Part shown: positions 20,991 through 31,719 of the stretch, in pieces
Numbering within the stretch: the stretch's first letter is position 1
Layout: every line of letters starts with the position of its first letter
NCBI GenBank assembly: GCA_034440615.1
Contig: JAOTOM010003955.1
Coordinates: 138,841 to 202,840 of the forward strand
Origin: Ashinkailepas kermadecensis
Lineage: Eukaryota > Arthropoda > Thecostraca > Neolepadidae
DNA: 64,000 nt
Direction: 5' to 3'
Notes under the pieces: generated by a model
What the model was told of the DNA's origin: nothing
Database searches by the model: none
The model's input: only the letters and a program-made list of their open reading frames with translations
Translations under genes and position numbers: made by a program

Positions 20991-21530
20991 ATCACAGATA
21001 ATCACACTTCACAAGTGGATGTCTTTTTTAAAACGCTAGGTGCAGGTCAAAAGGACATCTTTCGTGGTAACGTGGTCTATTCCAAAATGTTCCAGTATTT
21101 CCACAATATCTGTGCTGATTACCAATCGGGCATCGGCCCAAACACTGGTCTAATTCCATTATATATGGAAATGGCAAATTGAAACGCGCTGTACTTTTGT
21201 AAAAGAAGCCGCTAAATGTGTTGTGTTCTTCGGATCACAGTCTGTTAATACCGTTGTCATTTCGATTTGGTACGCAGTAATTTGGCCAGGACAGATGGCG
21301 AATTTTGCCATTATATGCGCCAGGGCGCACGAAATGGCTAGATGTGCTTGTGGCAAAGCAATTCAGCAGCATTCGCCTTTTCCACTTGGCAGGCAAGGGT
21401 CAAATGTGCCAGCGGAGGGTGATTTGTATGTTTGGGATGAAATTCGCTCTTCGACGATGCCATCTCCCGGTAACGGCAGGGCCAATCACCAAATTTACTA
21501 AGGCATTGTTGTTTTCGGCAGAAAAGGGAG
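20991..21530. other. No recognisable gene
   Basis: Mixed-composition sequence between the TA microsatellite and the Gly/Arg-rich ORF. The second half may be 5' flank of that ORF. No motif seen. Confidence 0.4.
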
Positions 21531-21532
21531 CA

Positions 21533-22690
21533 CGATGAGCCGTGGCGCGGCCGCGGCCGCGGTCGCGGTCGCGATAACCATCGCGGTGGAGGTGGCGGTG
21601 GCGATCGTGATCGTGGTGGCGATCGTTCGCAGTCGGGGCGTGGTGGTGGAGGCAGTGACGGGTGGAGGGGCCGTGGGAGGTAGGGGCGTAGTGGACATGG
21701 TGGGTGGGAGGGGCGTGGTGGGCATGGGGGTGGGAGGGGCGTGGTGGGCATGGGGGGTGGGAGGGAGGCGGTCGCGGCGTCGCGGGCGAACGCCGTGACG
21801 GGGCCGGAGAGAGGGCGGCGCGATGTTGTGGGGAGGGGGCGGCACGGGCATCTCACCCCGAGTATGTCCGAGCCGTTCTCGCTCCTGCACTATCATCGCG
21901 TCGCCCTCTTGGGCGATAGCCATGCCGAGAGGCTGTGCTATGAGGCTATGTTATGAGGCTATGAGGCTATGAGAGGCTATGTTATGGCCCACTCCCGGCT
22001 CCCGTCACAACTGGGCCCATCCAGCAAGGGATTGCGCCCACCGCGTTCGCCCGTGGTGGCCTCGGGGACCTCCTAGAAGAGGATCTTGGCTGGCTGCGGC
22101 ACCGGGCCCTCTGCCTTGTTTCTGGGTCAATGTATCCCGCCACAGCTGTTCTCAGCTTTGGCGGGAACAGCCTGACACAAGACAGGCATGACCAGCGGCT
22201 GCGGCCAGAGCCCTCGAATGTCCGGGACCGCTGTGTCTCGGGCATTCAGCAGGTGGTGACTCTTTTATTAGCTCTCCGGGGCCTGCAGGTTGTCATCCTG
22301 TCGCCCATCCCACGCAGACTGCTCCCGGACGACGCGTTGGAGGAGTTCCGTCTGCTCGGCTCCCAGTACAGGGCCCTGAGCATCCAGCTCGGAGTCCTGT
22401 ACTTGGACGTGGAGGAACTCCTCCATCGCCAGGCCGAGCGCGCTGCGGACCCTCGGGTGATCCCGGCTGCCTTGGGACCGCCGATGGAGGCAGGTGCCGT
22501 GGAGGTGGCTGGGCCCGCGCCTCGTGTGCAGCCCCAGCCAAACCCTGCGGTGCCGCGCCTGCCGGAGGCCGTTATCGAGGTAGACGGGGTTCACCTGACG
22601 GCCGCAGTGCTGGCTGCTGTGTGGCAGGGGCTTCAGAATTGGATAGTCATGCGCCGCGACCGTCTACAGGTTTGTGTTGTGCGTGTCTGC
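21533..22690 (+). pseudogene. RGG-rich, SGNH/GDSL-hydrolase-type ORF
   Basis: Starts at about ATG 21535 with a Trp/Arg/Gly-rich segment (RGRGRGRDNHRGGGG..., an RGG-type RNA-binding region). After a frame change comes VALLGDSHAERL (21903-21935), the block I Gly-Asp-Ser of SGNH hydrolases; after an ATGAGGCT-repeat expansion and another frame change come LSFGGNSLT (block III Gly-x-Asn) and VDGVHLTAA (block V Asp-x-x-His). The order and spacing fit one SGNH domain. Such domains occur in ORF1 of CR1-type LINEs and in some tyrosine-recombinase (DIRS/Ngaro) retroelements, so a retroelement gag-like origin is likely. The frame is broken at least twice and the domain is inactive as it stands. Confidence 0.6.
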
Positions 22691-23218
22691 AAGGTACAAA
22701 AAAAAAATCACGGGCAGGGGAATTATTTCGGCATAGTACGTTGGACGAGTGTTTTTGAATTCCAGGGCCTCATGGGATGTAGAAAATTCAAAATTAGGAC
22801 GCGCGATACCGCGACGGATGAGCTTGAAGCGTCACCTCAGTCTGAAACGACAGTCCCAGGAGCTTACAGCTGGCGTTTAGCGACTTTTAGATGTCGGCAT
22901 GTACGTCATTGTATTATGCCAAGAAGTAATATACGCTTAGCATTATTCAGGGCATTCACATCCACTGGGCGAAGCTGGTACAGCTGAGAGCGAACCGCAC
23001 TTATCTGTGGAAAGGCCTGTGGTAGTCTGTTAAGAATTACAACCTAGCGAAGATATGCCATGTAGTGGTTACTTCTTCGAGGCATAGGTGGCGCTGTGGC
23101 GTATTGGAGCGGTGTGGTGTTCCTGACACGACTGCAGTTTGTAGGGCGTTGGCCGGGGCGTTAACCTCCGGCGATGAGGGGGAGGCGCTGGCCGGCAGTG
23201 GAAGTTGAAGTGGCATTC
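22691..23218. other. No recognisable gene
   Basis: Mixed sequence after the SGNH ORF. No motif or splice structure I can support. Confidence 0.5.
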
Positions 23219-23320
23219 CAAAGGGTTGTGTGGGCTTGATCAGCGGCCTTCTCAGTGTAGGCTTGATTAGCGGCCTTTTGAGTGTGGGCTTGATTAGCGG
23301 CCTTCTGGGAGTGTGGATTC
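23219..23320 (-). repeat. ~33-bp tandem repeat, 3 units
   Basis: GGCTTGAT(C/T)AGCGGCCTT(C/T)T repeated at about 23231, 23263 and 23287. On the minus strand it could encode PLIKPTL(K/R)R units, but the surrounding open frame shows nothing else. Confidence 0.75.
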
Positions 23321-23539
23321 TAGTTGTATATTGATTATTGCGGAAGCAAGGACCGGCCAGTACAGCACACGTCAAGAAGCCATCTCTTAATCTAACAGGC
23401 ACAGACGAATCTGAACAGTCTATGCAGAACGCGACATTAAATGTTGAATGAGTGATCATTCTTACACTAAAAATCCATACGTTGTGAAAGTGCACGCATT
23501 TTTCGCCTCGTTTACGTTGAGCAACCAAAGACCAAAGAT

Positions 23540-23990
23540 GCAAGGTGACTGTGGGAAGTGCGAGTCATTGTGGATTTGAGTAGGAAAGTAGATATGTTAG
23601 CAGGGGAGGTGGAGCGCCTGACACGTCTGGTGGCAGGGCCCATCATTGGAAATGCCAGCCAGGCAAGCCAGGTGCAGGAGTCCAGGAGTGATAGCGATGG
23701 AGATAGCTTGGTCCAGGATGGTAGAGAGTGGAAACTAGCTAGACGCCAGAGCACCAGACTGGCTTTAAGGAAAATTGACAGGCGGTGAAATTAATAATAT
23801 GGTTGAGGTACTGCAAGAGGGAGAGTAATGCTGCTCGGGCTGGAGGTAGGAATGACCAGCCAGCTGAAGAGAGGGAGGTTTGGTTATAGGGGACTCGAGA
23901 GTTAAGTATAAGGATCGCACATTCTGTAGTAGGAACCCCAGCAGACGGACTCGTGTTTGCTTCCCAGGTGCCCAGGTTATTTACTTCTGT
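23540..23990 (+). pseudogene. CR1/L2-like ORF1 remnant (coiled coil plus SGNH start)
   Basis: A heptad-like segment (VDLSRKVDMLAGEVERLTRLV, 23558-23640) is followed, in a shifted frame, by VIGDSRVKYKDRTFC (23883-23930) and RRTRVCFPGAQV. The Gly-Asp-Ser block with the following Cys and FPGA motif is the N-terminal block of the esterase domain found in ORF1 of CR1-type LINEs. The rest of the domain is lost after about 23990. It differs from the neighbouring SGNH ORF at 21.5-22.7 kb, so two unrelated ORF1-type proteins lie side by side. Confidence 0.6.
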
Positions 23991-25117
23991 AAGCATCAAA
24001 TAAAACTAGGGGCTTCGTACCATACTTGATACATCGAGCGTAGCCATCTGGAACCGTTGTGATTGCCAATAATTATTTTAGCTAGAAAGCCCACAATTGG
24101 TACCACTGGGAAACACAGCGCAATATAGGGACCATGATGAACCATTAGGACCACAAGGAACAATTAGACCAATGCGACCATTGGGAATGTTTTAATTTCA
24201 AATTAACAAGACATTAGGTAAGACGCAATGGGATTGTTTGTTGTTGTAGGGAAGCATACTCATACTTTCATTGCCACCGGCATTTGTAGCGAAGCTTATT
24301 GTGGGGGGCATCTTAATTACAGAAATCTACCCTCCCCCGATCATGCAGCGGCAGGTCTCGCGACAGGAAATCATCCGAGCCGCCGTCGACTGGGCTATCG
24401 CTGCTTAGTAAGCCGTGGTGCCAGCCGGCCGCCGAGGCCAAAGCCTAGTGTTACCCCTCCCCTCCGGTCAAGGTACCCCGGTACCCTGACGCGGCCGTCG
24501 CTGTCTGACATGACCTCAATAGACCACCACCGCCGTCGGCCGCCGCTGTCTGACTGATGGTGAAATGTCAGTGTCTGACGTTGGACGCGACCGTCATGGG
24601 TAACAAATGTTAAATAGCCTTTCTGGGAACCCTATGGGCAGGTGCGTGCACGTGTGTCTAGTCTATATATGTGTGTATGATTTATGAATGCAGTGGAATA
24701 TTGGGAGACTGCTGGATGAATGTTCATGTGTCTTGACATGCGAGATGTCAATTGGGCTGCAGCGCCCCGAATCTGCCGGCTGCTTGCATGCAGCGCGGTG
24801 CAGCTGGCGCGCTGAGGCAGCAGCTCTGGTGTCCGACGCCGGAGCGGCGCGAGGCTGCCAAAACGCAGTCAGCAGTGATTCTCATAGAGGGACATATTCA
24901 GAGCAACTCTGAGCTAACGTAGTCTGTCTCAGAGATAGACAGCGCGACCCGCCAGGCTGATGTAGAGTGCATCGGGAACGCGTATTGTTCTCAACTGTTC
25001 CGAAGTCGCGTGACCGGAACACGTGCCCTGGCTTGGAGCCAAGGGCGGTGGCCCCGAGATGAACTGGCGCGCGAGATAGAGATACACACACTTGCCTCGG
25101 AGACGCGCAACCGAGCG
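23991..25117. other. No recognisable gene
   Basis: Contains an AGGTACCCCGGTACCCT palindrome-like stretch (24470-24490). The last 230 bp continue, on the minus strand, an open frame that runs from the duplicated segment (25322-24882), but with no motif. It is the pre-insertion flank with respect to the hAT terminus at 11290. Confidence 0.4.
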
Positions 25118-27207
25118 GTCGTGAGCCTGGGCTCGACGGGCGGGACGGTCGGGCTGGCTGGCCCGACCCCACACTACGGTACTTGAGGTACGTGAGACTG
25201 ACTGAAAATCGCTGCGTGACTGTTGGTGATGTAACCGCTTGAATACTTGGAGAATAGCGTGATTGGAGACCGGTCAGTATGAGTTGGAGATCATATGCGA
25301 AGCAGTTGTACCTGTCTGTCAAGATGAAGCTATAGTAATAACTCGTATATCACGCTGCACCATTAAAATCCGAAGCATTGTTGCCGTTTTTAACTGTTGA
25401 CAAATTGCACAATATAAAGGTGCTGGAATTTGAGGTGCCTGTCAAGACATGGTTGAATCAGAGCTATGAGATCGAGGGTTAGAGTATTGAATTCATACTC
25501 CCGGGGTTTTAAATATCGCAAACGTTGAGGTCCTGACTGGCTATCTACGTGCCAAGGAAGTTTGACTATTAGACATCTGAGGAGGAAAAAATGTCTGATA
25601 AGCCCTTGGGAGCAAAACTTCCCCACACATTACCATCCTGCTAGAAGACGGTCGGGTGACTGGCACAAGACAGCGACCCCGCCCGCTGCACACAGTTTCA
25701 GAGATTTCTCCCGAGGAAGGAAACAAACATCGCAGTGTCATAGTGTGCTCATGGAAATTCGAACATCTGACAGTGAAAGTGCTACACCACCGAAAACGGA
25801 GTGTTGTAATCAGCCGAAAATCGCTTTATTGAGTTTGGATATATCAACGCTAAATAACGCTCGAAATGTGTGAGGGTGAGCCATATTCTCTGAGAGAACC
25901 ACTTTGAAGCACCGAACAACTCATAATCAAACCAAGTTCGCGCTCCCGTCATCGAAATGTCATATCAGTGCAAGCATCAGAGAAATCAGCGAAAAATACA
26001 TAGAACTTTCGCCATGCCCACCAGCCGATGAACAGCCACGAGTCGCAAACGCGCGGGAACACCATCAATCGTGATGTTGCGACGAGGTGGGCATTGAAAT
26101 GGGAGCGTATGGATGGAAGGACGAGTGAGGCACTCTTAGTCTGTCCCCTCACCGGTAAGATGGGAGCCGGATCATTGGGTCGCGCAATCCCCCCACCACG
26201 GAAAGGTGGTGCCTCGTCGGAGGGCGGGTGGCCTCACCAATGGACCGATGGCCTGGTCCGCTGGGTCCTTGGGGCACAATCCCCACCACCACGGATAGGT
26301 GGTTCCTCGTCGGGGGGGGCTGGCGCCGCCCGGCAAATCTTACAAGACAACGTGGAGAATTAGACACAATGTACGACGTCGTCCCTTTCGGTGGGTTATT
26401 GGAGTTTAGGGGCGCATCGACTGCGTCGGCCATGTAGCACCCATAACATCGTCAGTGAAACAGTGAAAGGCAAGCAGCATCATCAGTCAAACAGCGAAAT
26501 GCAAGCAACATCAGTGAAACAGTGAAAGGCAAGCAACATTATCACTCAAACAGTGAAATGGAAGCCACATCATCAAACAGTGAAAGCAATCGAAAATCAG
26601 TCGGTGCGACATGTCGCGGGGTGAAATACAACCGCAATATTATGCAGTGCCCCGATCCGGGCTTTGTCATATGCAAAAGCGAGTCAATGAGAAGCATACA
26701 TCATAACTTGATATTTCTGACAGGAAGCGGAAAGGCCGCCTCGAGTGAACAATGGAAGACTCGTCCCCTCATCCTTCCCCGAGTGAGAATCACGTCCAAA
26801 GTGGCATCTTCGCTCGCGGGTAGGTCGGCGGCAGGACATCAATACATGCCGCACTGACAGCGCATCGTGACACCTCGGACACAGCGGGCTGTCGCCGCCG
26901 GTCAGAATGTGCGTGTCGTATCGGAGGTGTGACCAATTCGCAAGCGGCACAGTCGCTGAAGTCAACAGTGTCGAGCCGTCCCCTGGCCTGGTCCGCGCCG
27001 CCGAATCGGTGCCGGTCGGGCGCCGGGGAGACGGCTGAGGAGGCGAGGACGGCGGGGTGGACAACAGGTGAAGAGACGAGCCATGCAACGAGCAATAATA
27101 CCAGCTCAAAGGAGTCTGCAGACCACTCTCGGCACTGGGGAAGCTCCCCATCGTGTAGAGTGCCGCCCAGCTTGCCCAGGTCGTTATCCGTCTACGAGAC
27201 CAGCGGC
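25118..27207 (+). repeat. Segmental duplication, copy 2 (left part)
   Basis: Partner of 11291-13381; starts at GTCGTGAG. It includes the hairpin repeat (26071-26320), LINE tail (26395-26447), the ~30-bp tandem repeat and LINE 2 coding remnant. It is interrupted at CCAGCGGC by the element at 27208-29467 and resumes at 29468. Confidence 0.9.
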
Positions 27208-29467
27208 CAGGGTGGGAATTTTGGGCTTCTCCTGGAGTATGGAGACCTAAGGACATTTTATTCTCCAGGATTGTGACTGCAAATGTTGAACTTTTTTATT
27301 CTCCGAATGAAACGTGCCAATAATGGATGACATTTTGTTTACAGGATCTCAGTCCAGCTCCAACAATGCAGTTGCAGTTTCCAGTCCATCATACAAATTG
27401 GAAGCCTGGACAACAGAACAGAAGAGCATGGCATCGCAGGCCATAAGGCATGAAATGCAGATTGCAGTCAATTGCCCAGGAAGCATATCATGTTATATCA
27501 GAATGCCTACAAGTTTGTGGTGGTTGTTTGGATTGCATTGTGCATGTGTCAAACCTATTGCATATTATGCATGTGACCTATTACATGTGTGTATGAATCA
27601 GCAAATATGCTTGGAATAAATACATTCAACTCTGGCTATACCTATACATTTATTTTGCCTGGAAGAACTGATATTGAAGGTGCAAGGAAATGTGGCTGCA
27701 AAATCCCACACATTTGTGGTTGAGCCCTTGGTTATATCAGATAGCTACGGATCGCACAGTTACACTACTATGTCCCGGCCCAGTTTGGGCCCCAATCAAG
27801 GCCGAACTCGGGGGGGGCTACTCAGGTCAATCGTTGGTGTGCACGATGCCCACAAATCCGAACGAAACAAAAGCATCAACATAGCATAAAAGCAATAGAG
27901 AACAAAATAATGTACATTTCTGAGCTAGTTATTACCTCAGCCTATTACTCTCCAGGATATTTTCACACTGGCAGGACGGCGGCCAAGCGCAAGCACTGTA
28001 ACCCAGATGAATCGTCATTCGGCTTGCGCCAATCTCGTCTCATTGTGAATAACAAAGCTATGAGGGATTAGTTTTTCGTATGTCTTCAGAATTCTGTCGA
28101 AATGACACTTCAGAAGGAAAGATTGGAAAATACCACGATTCTTCTCGATAATTCCGGGAGATACTGGCATTACACCATAAAAAACTCCATTACAAAACCT
28201 CTCGTATTGCTGCCATAATTTGCTGCCATATATTGCCAACATAGTTGACGTCATGGTATATATTTCGAGTTCCAACGTCAATGAGTTGGAACTCGAAATA
28301 TATACAATGACGTCAAATGTTCGCATATCGGACGCGAGGCAAGGCTATAGAACACCACCCGAGGTCCGTTCTCCAGCCGCATTCCAATCGGAGACTACCG
28401 GAGAACGTAATTCTGGACATCTCAGACAGTTTTCAGTAATTCTGTTAATTTCATGAAATAGAGCATTCAATTTCGAATTGAAATGCATAAAATAGCATCA
28501 GCTAGCGAACTTCATTGATGGCAGAACACCTATTTTTGTGAGCCATGTAAATGCTAAAAAATGCAAAAAATCTTGGGTTACTTTGGTATGAATTCCACCT
28601 CAATTCGCAAAACTACAGTAACCCATCAAGAGAAAAAGCATCTGAATAGTAGTTTTATCACTTCAGCAACTGCAGTAACTGAGCATGTACGGAGTTTAAA
28701 CGTTCTCCGGGCTATTTATGGCCACAATTAGACGTCATTTAAAATAGTTACGAAAATCTGTCATTTGATACGACCACCCTTGGATCCGTCGCCGTAAGGC
28801 GCACAATATCCGTACTAGAGTAGGAGAATTAACAAATTATTGGGACGGTCTCGCCCGATTCATGTTTTGATCTAGGATAAAGACAACGTAATTTCACGAT
28901 CATGAACATATATCTTCAGTGTATTGATTCCCACATAACTGAAGGAAAAAGGTAATACCGTATTGACGTATGAAATCCTATTAAAGGCGACAGGAATTGA
29001 GGTCAAGCAGCGGTCTTGAAATTGTGTAAATACTGCAGTCATGTTTACACAGCGACCACGCTTTGATCGCGCGTATCGCCTCGCTGCTTCGTCCCCTTCC
29101 CTTTGTGCGAAGATCTTTGTCTCGATTGGTTGTGTATACTCGGGTTGAGACAAAGTTTTGAGGGCTTTCCGGAGAAAAACCTAGCAAGTGCGGGTGAATT
29201 AAGTAGGCGTGATTGAAGTGACTTAGGGTCCAGTAAAGGGGTGTAAGTTTATATACTGTTTGGGGGCGAGGCATCCATAACTGCATATTTTAACGTCAGG
29301 CCTAAGGTGGTGCGTGATATGAATGGCACAACATTTTTTTTTTTTGGGGGTCAGGCCAATTTTTTTATTCTCCGACTCCATGGACAGGAATATCTTCTTT
29401 TTTGGAGGGCTCCGAGACAATTTTTTATTATCCGACTCCAGGTCAGCGAACCACTTTTCCCACGCTG
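27208..29467 (+). mobile_element. Non-autonomous hAT-like element, 2,260 bp, 8-bp TSD
   Basis: Flanked by perfect 8-bp repeats CCAGCGGC (27200-27207, 29468-29475); the duplicated locus at 13374-13381 has the site once. Termini are imperfect inverted repeats CAGGGTGGGAA / CAGCGTGGGAA with CTGGAGT about 26-28 bp in. The 8-bp duplication and CAGGG start are those of hAT elements. Subterminal TTTATTCTCC motifs occur at both ends (27257, 27295; 29363 and a variant near 29430), a likely transposase-binding pattern. No transposase remains. The interior includes a 31-bp palindrome. Confidence 0.9.
28246..28315. repeat. 31-bp palindrome bounded by TGACGTCA
   Basis: Arms 28246-28276 and 28285-28315 pair over 31 bp with one mismatch around an 8-nt loop. 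The outer 8 bp of each arm read TGACGTCA, itself a perfect palindrome and the CRE consensus bound by CREB/ATF factors. Confidence 0.9.
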
Positions 29468-29650
29468 CCAGCGGCAGTACCGGAGACTGCCGGACGCGTG
29501 CTCAGTCATCAGACACCAGCCGATGATGAATTTGGGTTTAGGGGCGCGTCGACATCTAGGGTCATCTTGCGCCCATAACCGACGTCCATGCACGAGTGCG
29601 ACCACCAGGCGGCACCGGGAAATCGTACAAGTTTGGACACACAAACGCAC
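29468..29650 (+). repeat. Segmental duplication, copy 2 (right part) with LINE tail
   Basis: Matches 13374-13555: the flank, the LINE 3 tail (29520-29579) and the short stretch of internally deleted ORF2 beyond it. It has a 6-bp insertion (AAGTTT) relative to copy 1 before homology ends. Confidence 0.85.
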
Positions 29651-30980
29651 GTCATTGGCACCAACACTGGGAGAGGTGAACCTCCTATTGGGCAGGCGCC
29701 AACTCGACATATTACACGTCTACGAGACTTGGCTACGGACAGAGATCACCGACAGAGTGCTGGTCTTCTATGGATACCGTATCGCCAGATGTGAGCGCAC
29801 AACGCCGTCGGGATCCCGTGTTGCGCTGCGAGGCGGAGGAGTCGCCGTGCTGTCCCGCGAACACCTCCGAGTCACGAGACTGGACATTGGCGGCGCCGAC
29901 TCTGCAGTCGAGTCTCTCCGGCTCTCAGTGACTGGTGCCGGCCGGCGAACTGCGACCGTCCGCGCCATCTGCCACCAGTCCATTCTCCTGAACGCCCAGA
30001 TCCGCCCACAGCGGGCCCCCACCCCCCATCACCGCTGGCGCCCAGCCGGCGACGCCACCAGACACGAGCCAGGTCACGGCCATGTCATGCCCCGCCGTCC
30101 CCTGGCCGGCACCCTCATGTCATGCACCACCGCCGGCGCCCTGCACGGAGAAAACAGTGATAAAACAAATGGAGGCCTTTGCCTGACACTTGTTCACGCC
30201 CGCAAGACAGTGTACGCCGAGTGGGAAGGAGAGAACGGAACACCTTCCAGCCTGTACCTCAGCTCCCGTCCGGTGCCACGATCATGAGCGGCAGAGTGGG
30301 CAGGAGGCACGCCAGCGGGTCGCGGCCGCCAGCCGTCCGGAAGGCGTGGTCGAGTAGCGGCGGTGTCCCCGCCGGCCCAGCGGCGGCCCCCGGCCGGCCG
30401 GCAGTGGCGGCGCGTCCACCGGAACGCTCCCTGTCTGAGCCTTCTGACCGCCGACTGGGGACCGCTGTACGAGGCCACCGAGGTTGGTGGGAAGCTGGCG
30501 GCCCTCGTGACGGTTTGGAGCGCAGCCATGGATGAGCCCGCACTGCCCGCTCATCACCGTGACACGGTGTCATCCGCACTGTCCTTGGCTCCGAAATAAC
30601 GCCGAGCTCACGCCGGCCATGGAGGAGCGCGACGCAGCGAGAAGAGAGTGGGAGACACCCAGAACACCGGACGCACGATAGACCTACCAACAGAGCCGAA
30701 ATCGCCTGCAAAAGTGAACTTATCCGAGCCCGCCGCTACTTCCTGCGCGGCGGCCTGCTGACTGACCGACGGGAGTTTTGACGCAGTCTGAAAATGTTTG
30801 CGCTCCGACCGACAGAGACTGATCACCATCACCACGACTGTGATGGTGATCAGTTAGCCCGTGCAGACGAGTTCAATTCGCACTTCGCGGCGGTGGGCTC
30901 ACTGATAGCTGCGGAGGTGGTGCGTAACGGTAACCCCATGTCTGGCTTCCGACGGCCCAGTGCGCGCGCCAGCGCTAGTG
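29640..30980 (+). pseudogene. LINE 6 fragment: endonuclease and linker
   Basis: Plus strand, opposite to the other LINEs. The first part reads as an AP-like endonuclease: RRQLDILHVYETWLRTEI (the E-T-W-L metal-site block), VLVFYGYRIARCERT and GGGVAVLSREHLRV. After an internal deletion, blocks of the pre-RT linker follow in changing frames (GPLYEATEVGGKLAALVTVWSAAMD-like; EERDAARREWE; FNSHFAAVGSLIAAEV). The GC-rich codon use differs from LINEs 1-5, so it is a separate family (Jockey/CR1-like). Several frameshifts and stops. It is interrupted near 30980 by the long-TIR transposon. Confidence 0.7.
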
Positions 30981-31308
30981 CTGCACCCTAGGTGTGTTCT
31001 CCCACCCAGCGCATCAGCACTTACACGGTCATCCCTCAGATTTCGCTGAAAATTGGTACCCGGGGTAATATGACGCGTAGAATCCACCTGGCACAGTATC
31101 AGGTCTGACTGACCTACGGGTCACAAGATATAGCCCGAGGCGTTTTTGGGACTTGACGCAACATTGGTTCGTTCTGAGCGCCGTAGCACCAAGAAAAATA
31201 CACCAAATGGCATCAACCTATACATTTTCGAGATGACGAAGATTCGTACAACACAAATAAAAAATGAAAATTACCTAGGTCAATTTGTAAAAAATGACCT
31301 CGTGACCT

Positions 31309-31321
31309 AGGTCAAAGGTCA
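31309..31321 (+). promoter_or_regulatory. DR1 nuclear-receptor-type site in left TIR
   Basis: AGGTCAAAGGTCA: two perfect AGGTCA half-sites as a direct repeat with one base between, adjoined by inverted TGACCT half-sites (31295-31308). This is the DR1 arrangement recognised by RXR/HNF4-type receptors. Mirrored at 35074-35086. Confidence 0.6.
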
Positions 31322-31719
31322 CCGTGCCACCATTGTATAATTTCCGTTCTACAATTTTTATTCTCCAGATAATACGTTTGGTATGTTGTCTTTCCATGAC
31401 AACAATAATATCCTCTGGACCTAGCATCCAAATAGCCTTCCCGCGGCTCAGAACAAGGCCCTTTTCGTTCATTTTGGAATATCGGCAATGGACAAGTTTC
31501 ATGTTACGTAACCCCGTGTTTTTCTCAACTTTTACTATGATTTTTAATTATAAATACGCTGGTAATATTCTTTTTTCTCATAAAACACTGGAAATACCAT
31601 AACTAATCAAATAAAGATATAAAAATACTGGCCTCTGATTGGCCGGATTCTTGTGACGTCACATATGATGATCCTTCTCACCTCATGACCTCATGCTCTA
31701 TTTTGCAGATTAAGGTAAA

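Noticed and set aside
20755..21039. 94-codon frame with Ile/Tyr run
   Set aside because: Runs through the (TA)n microsatellite; no other evidence.
24882..25322. 146-codon minus-strand frame at the start of the duplicated segment
   Set aside because: Ser/Arg/Pro-rich without a motif; its partner copy is cut by the hAT terminus, so coding selection cannot be tested.
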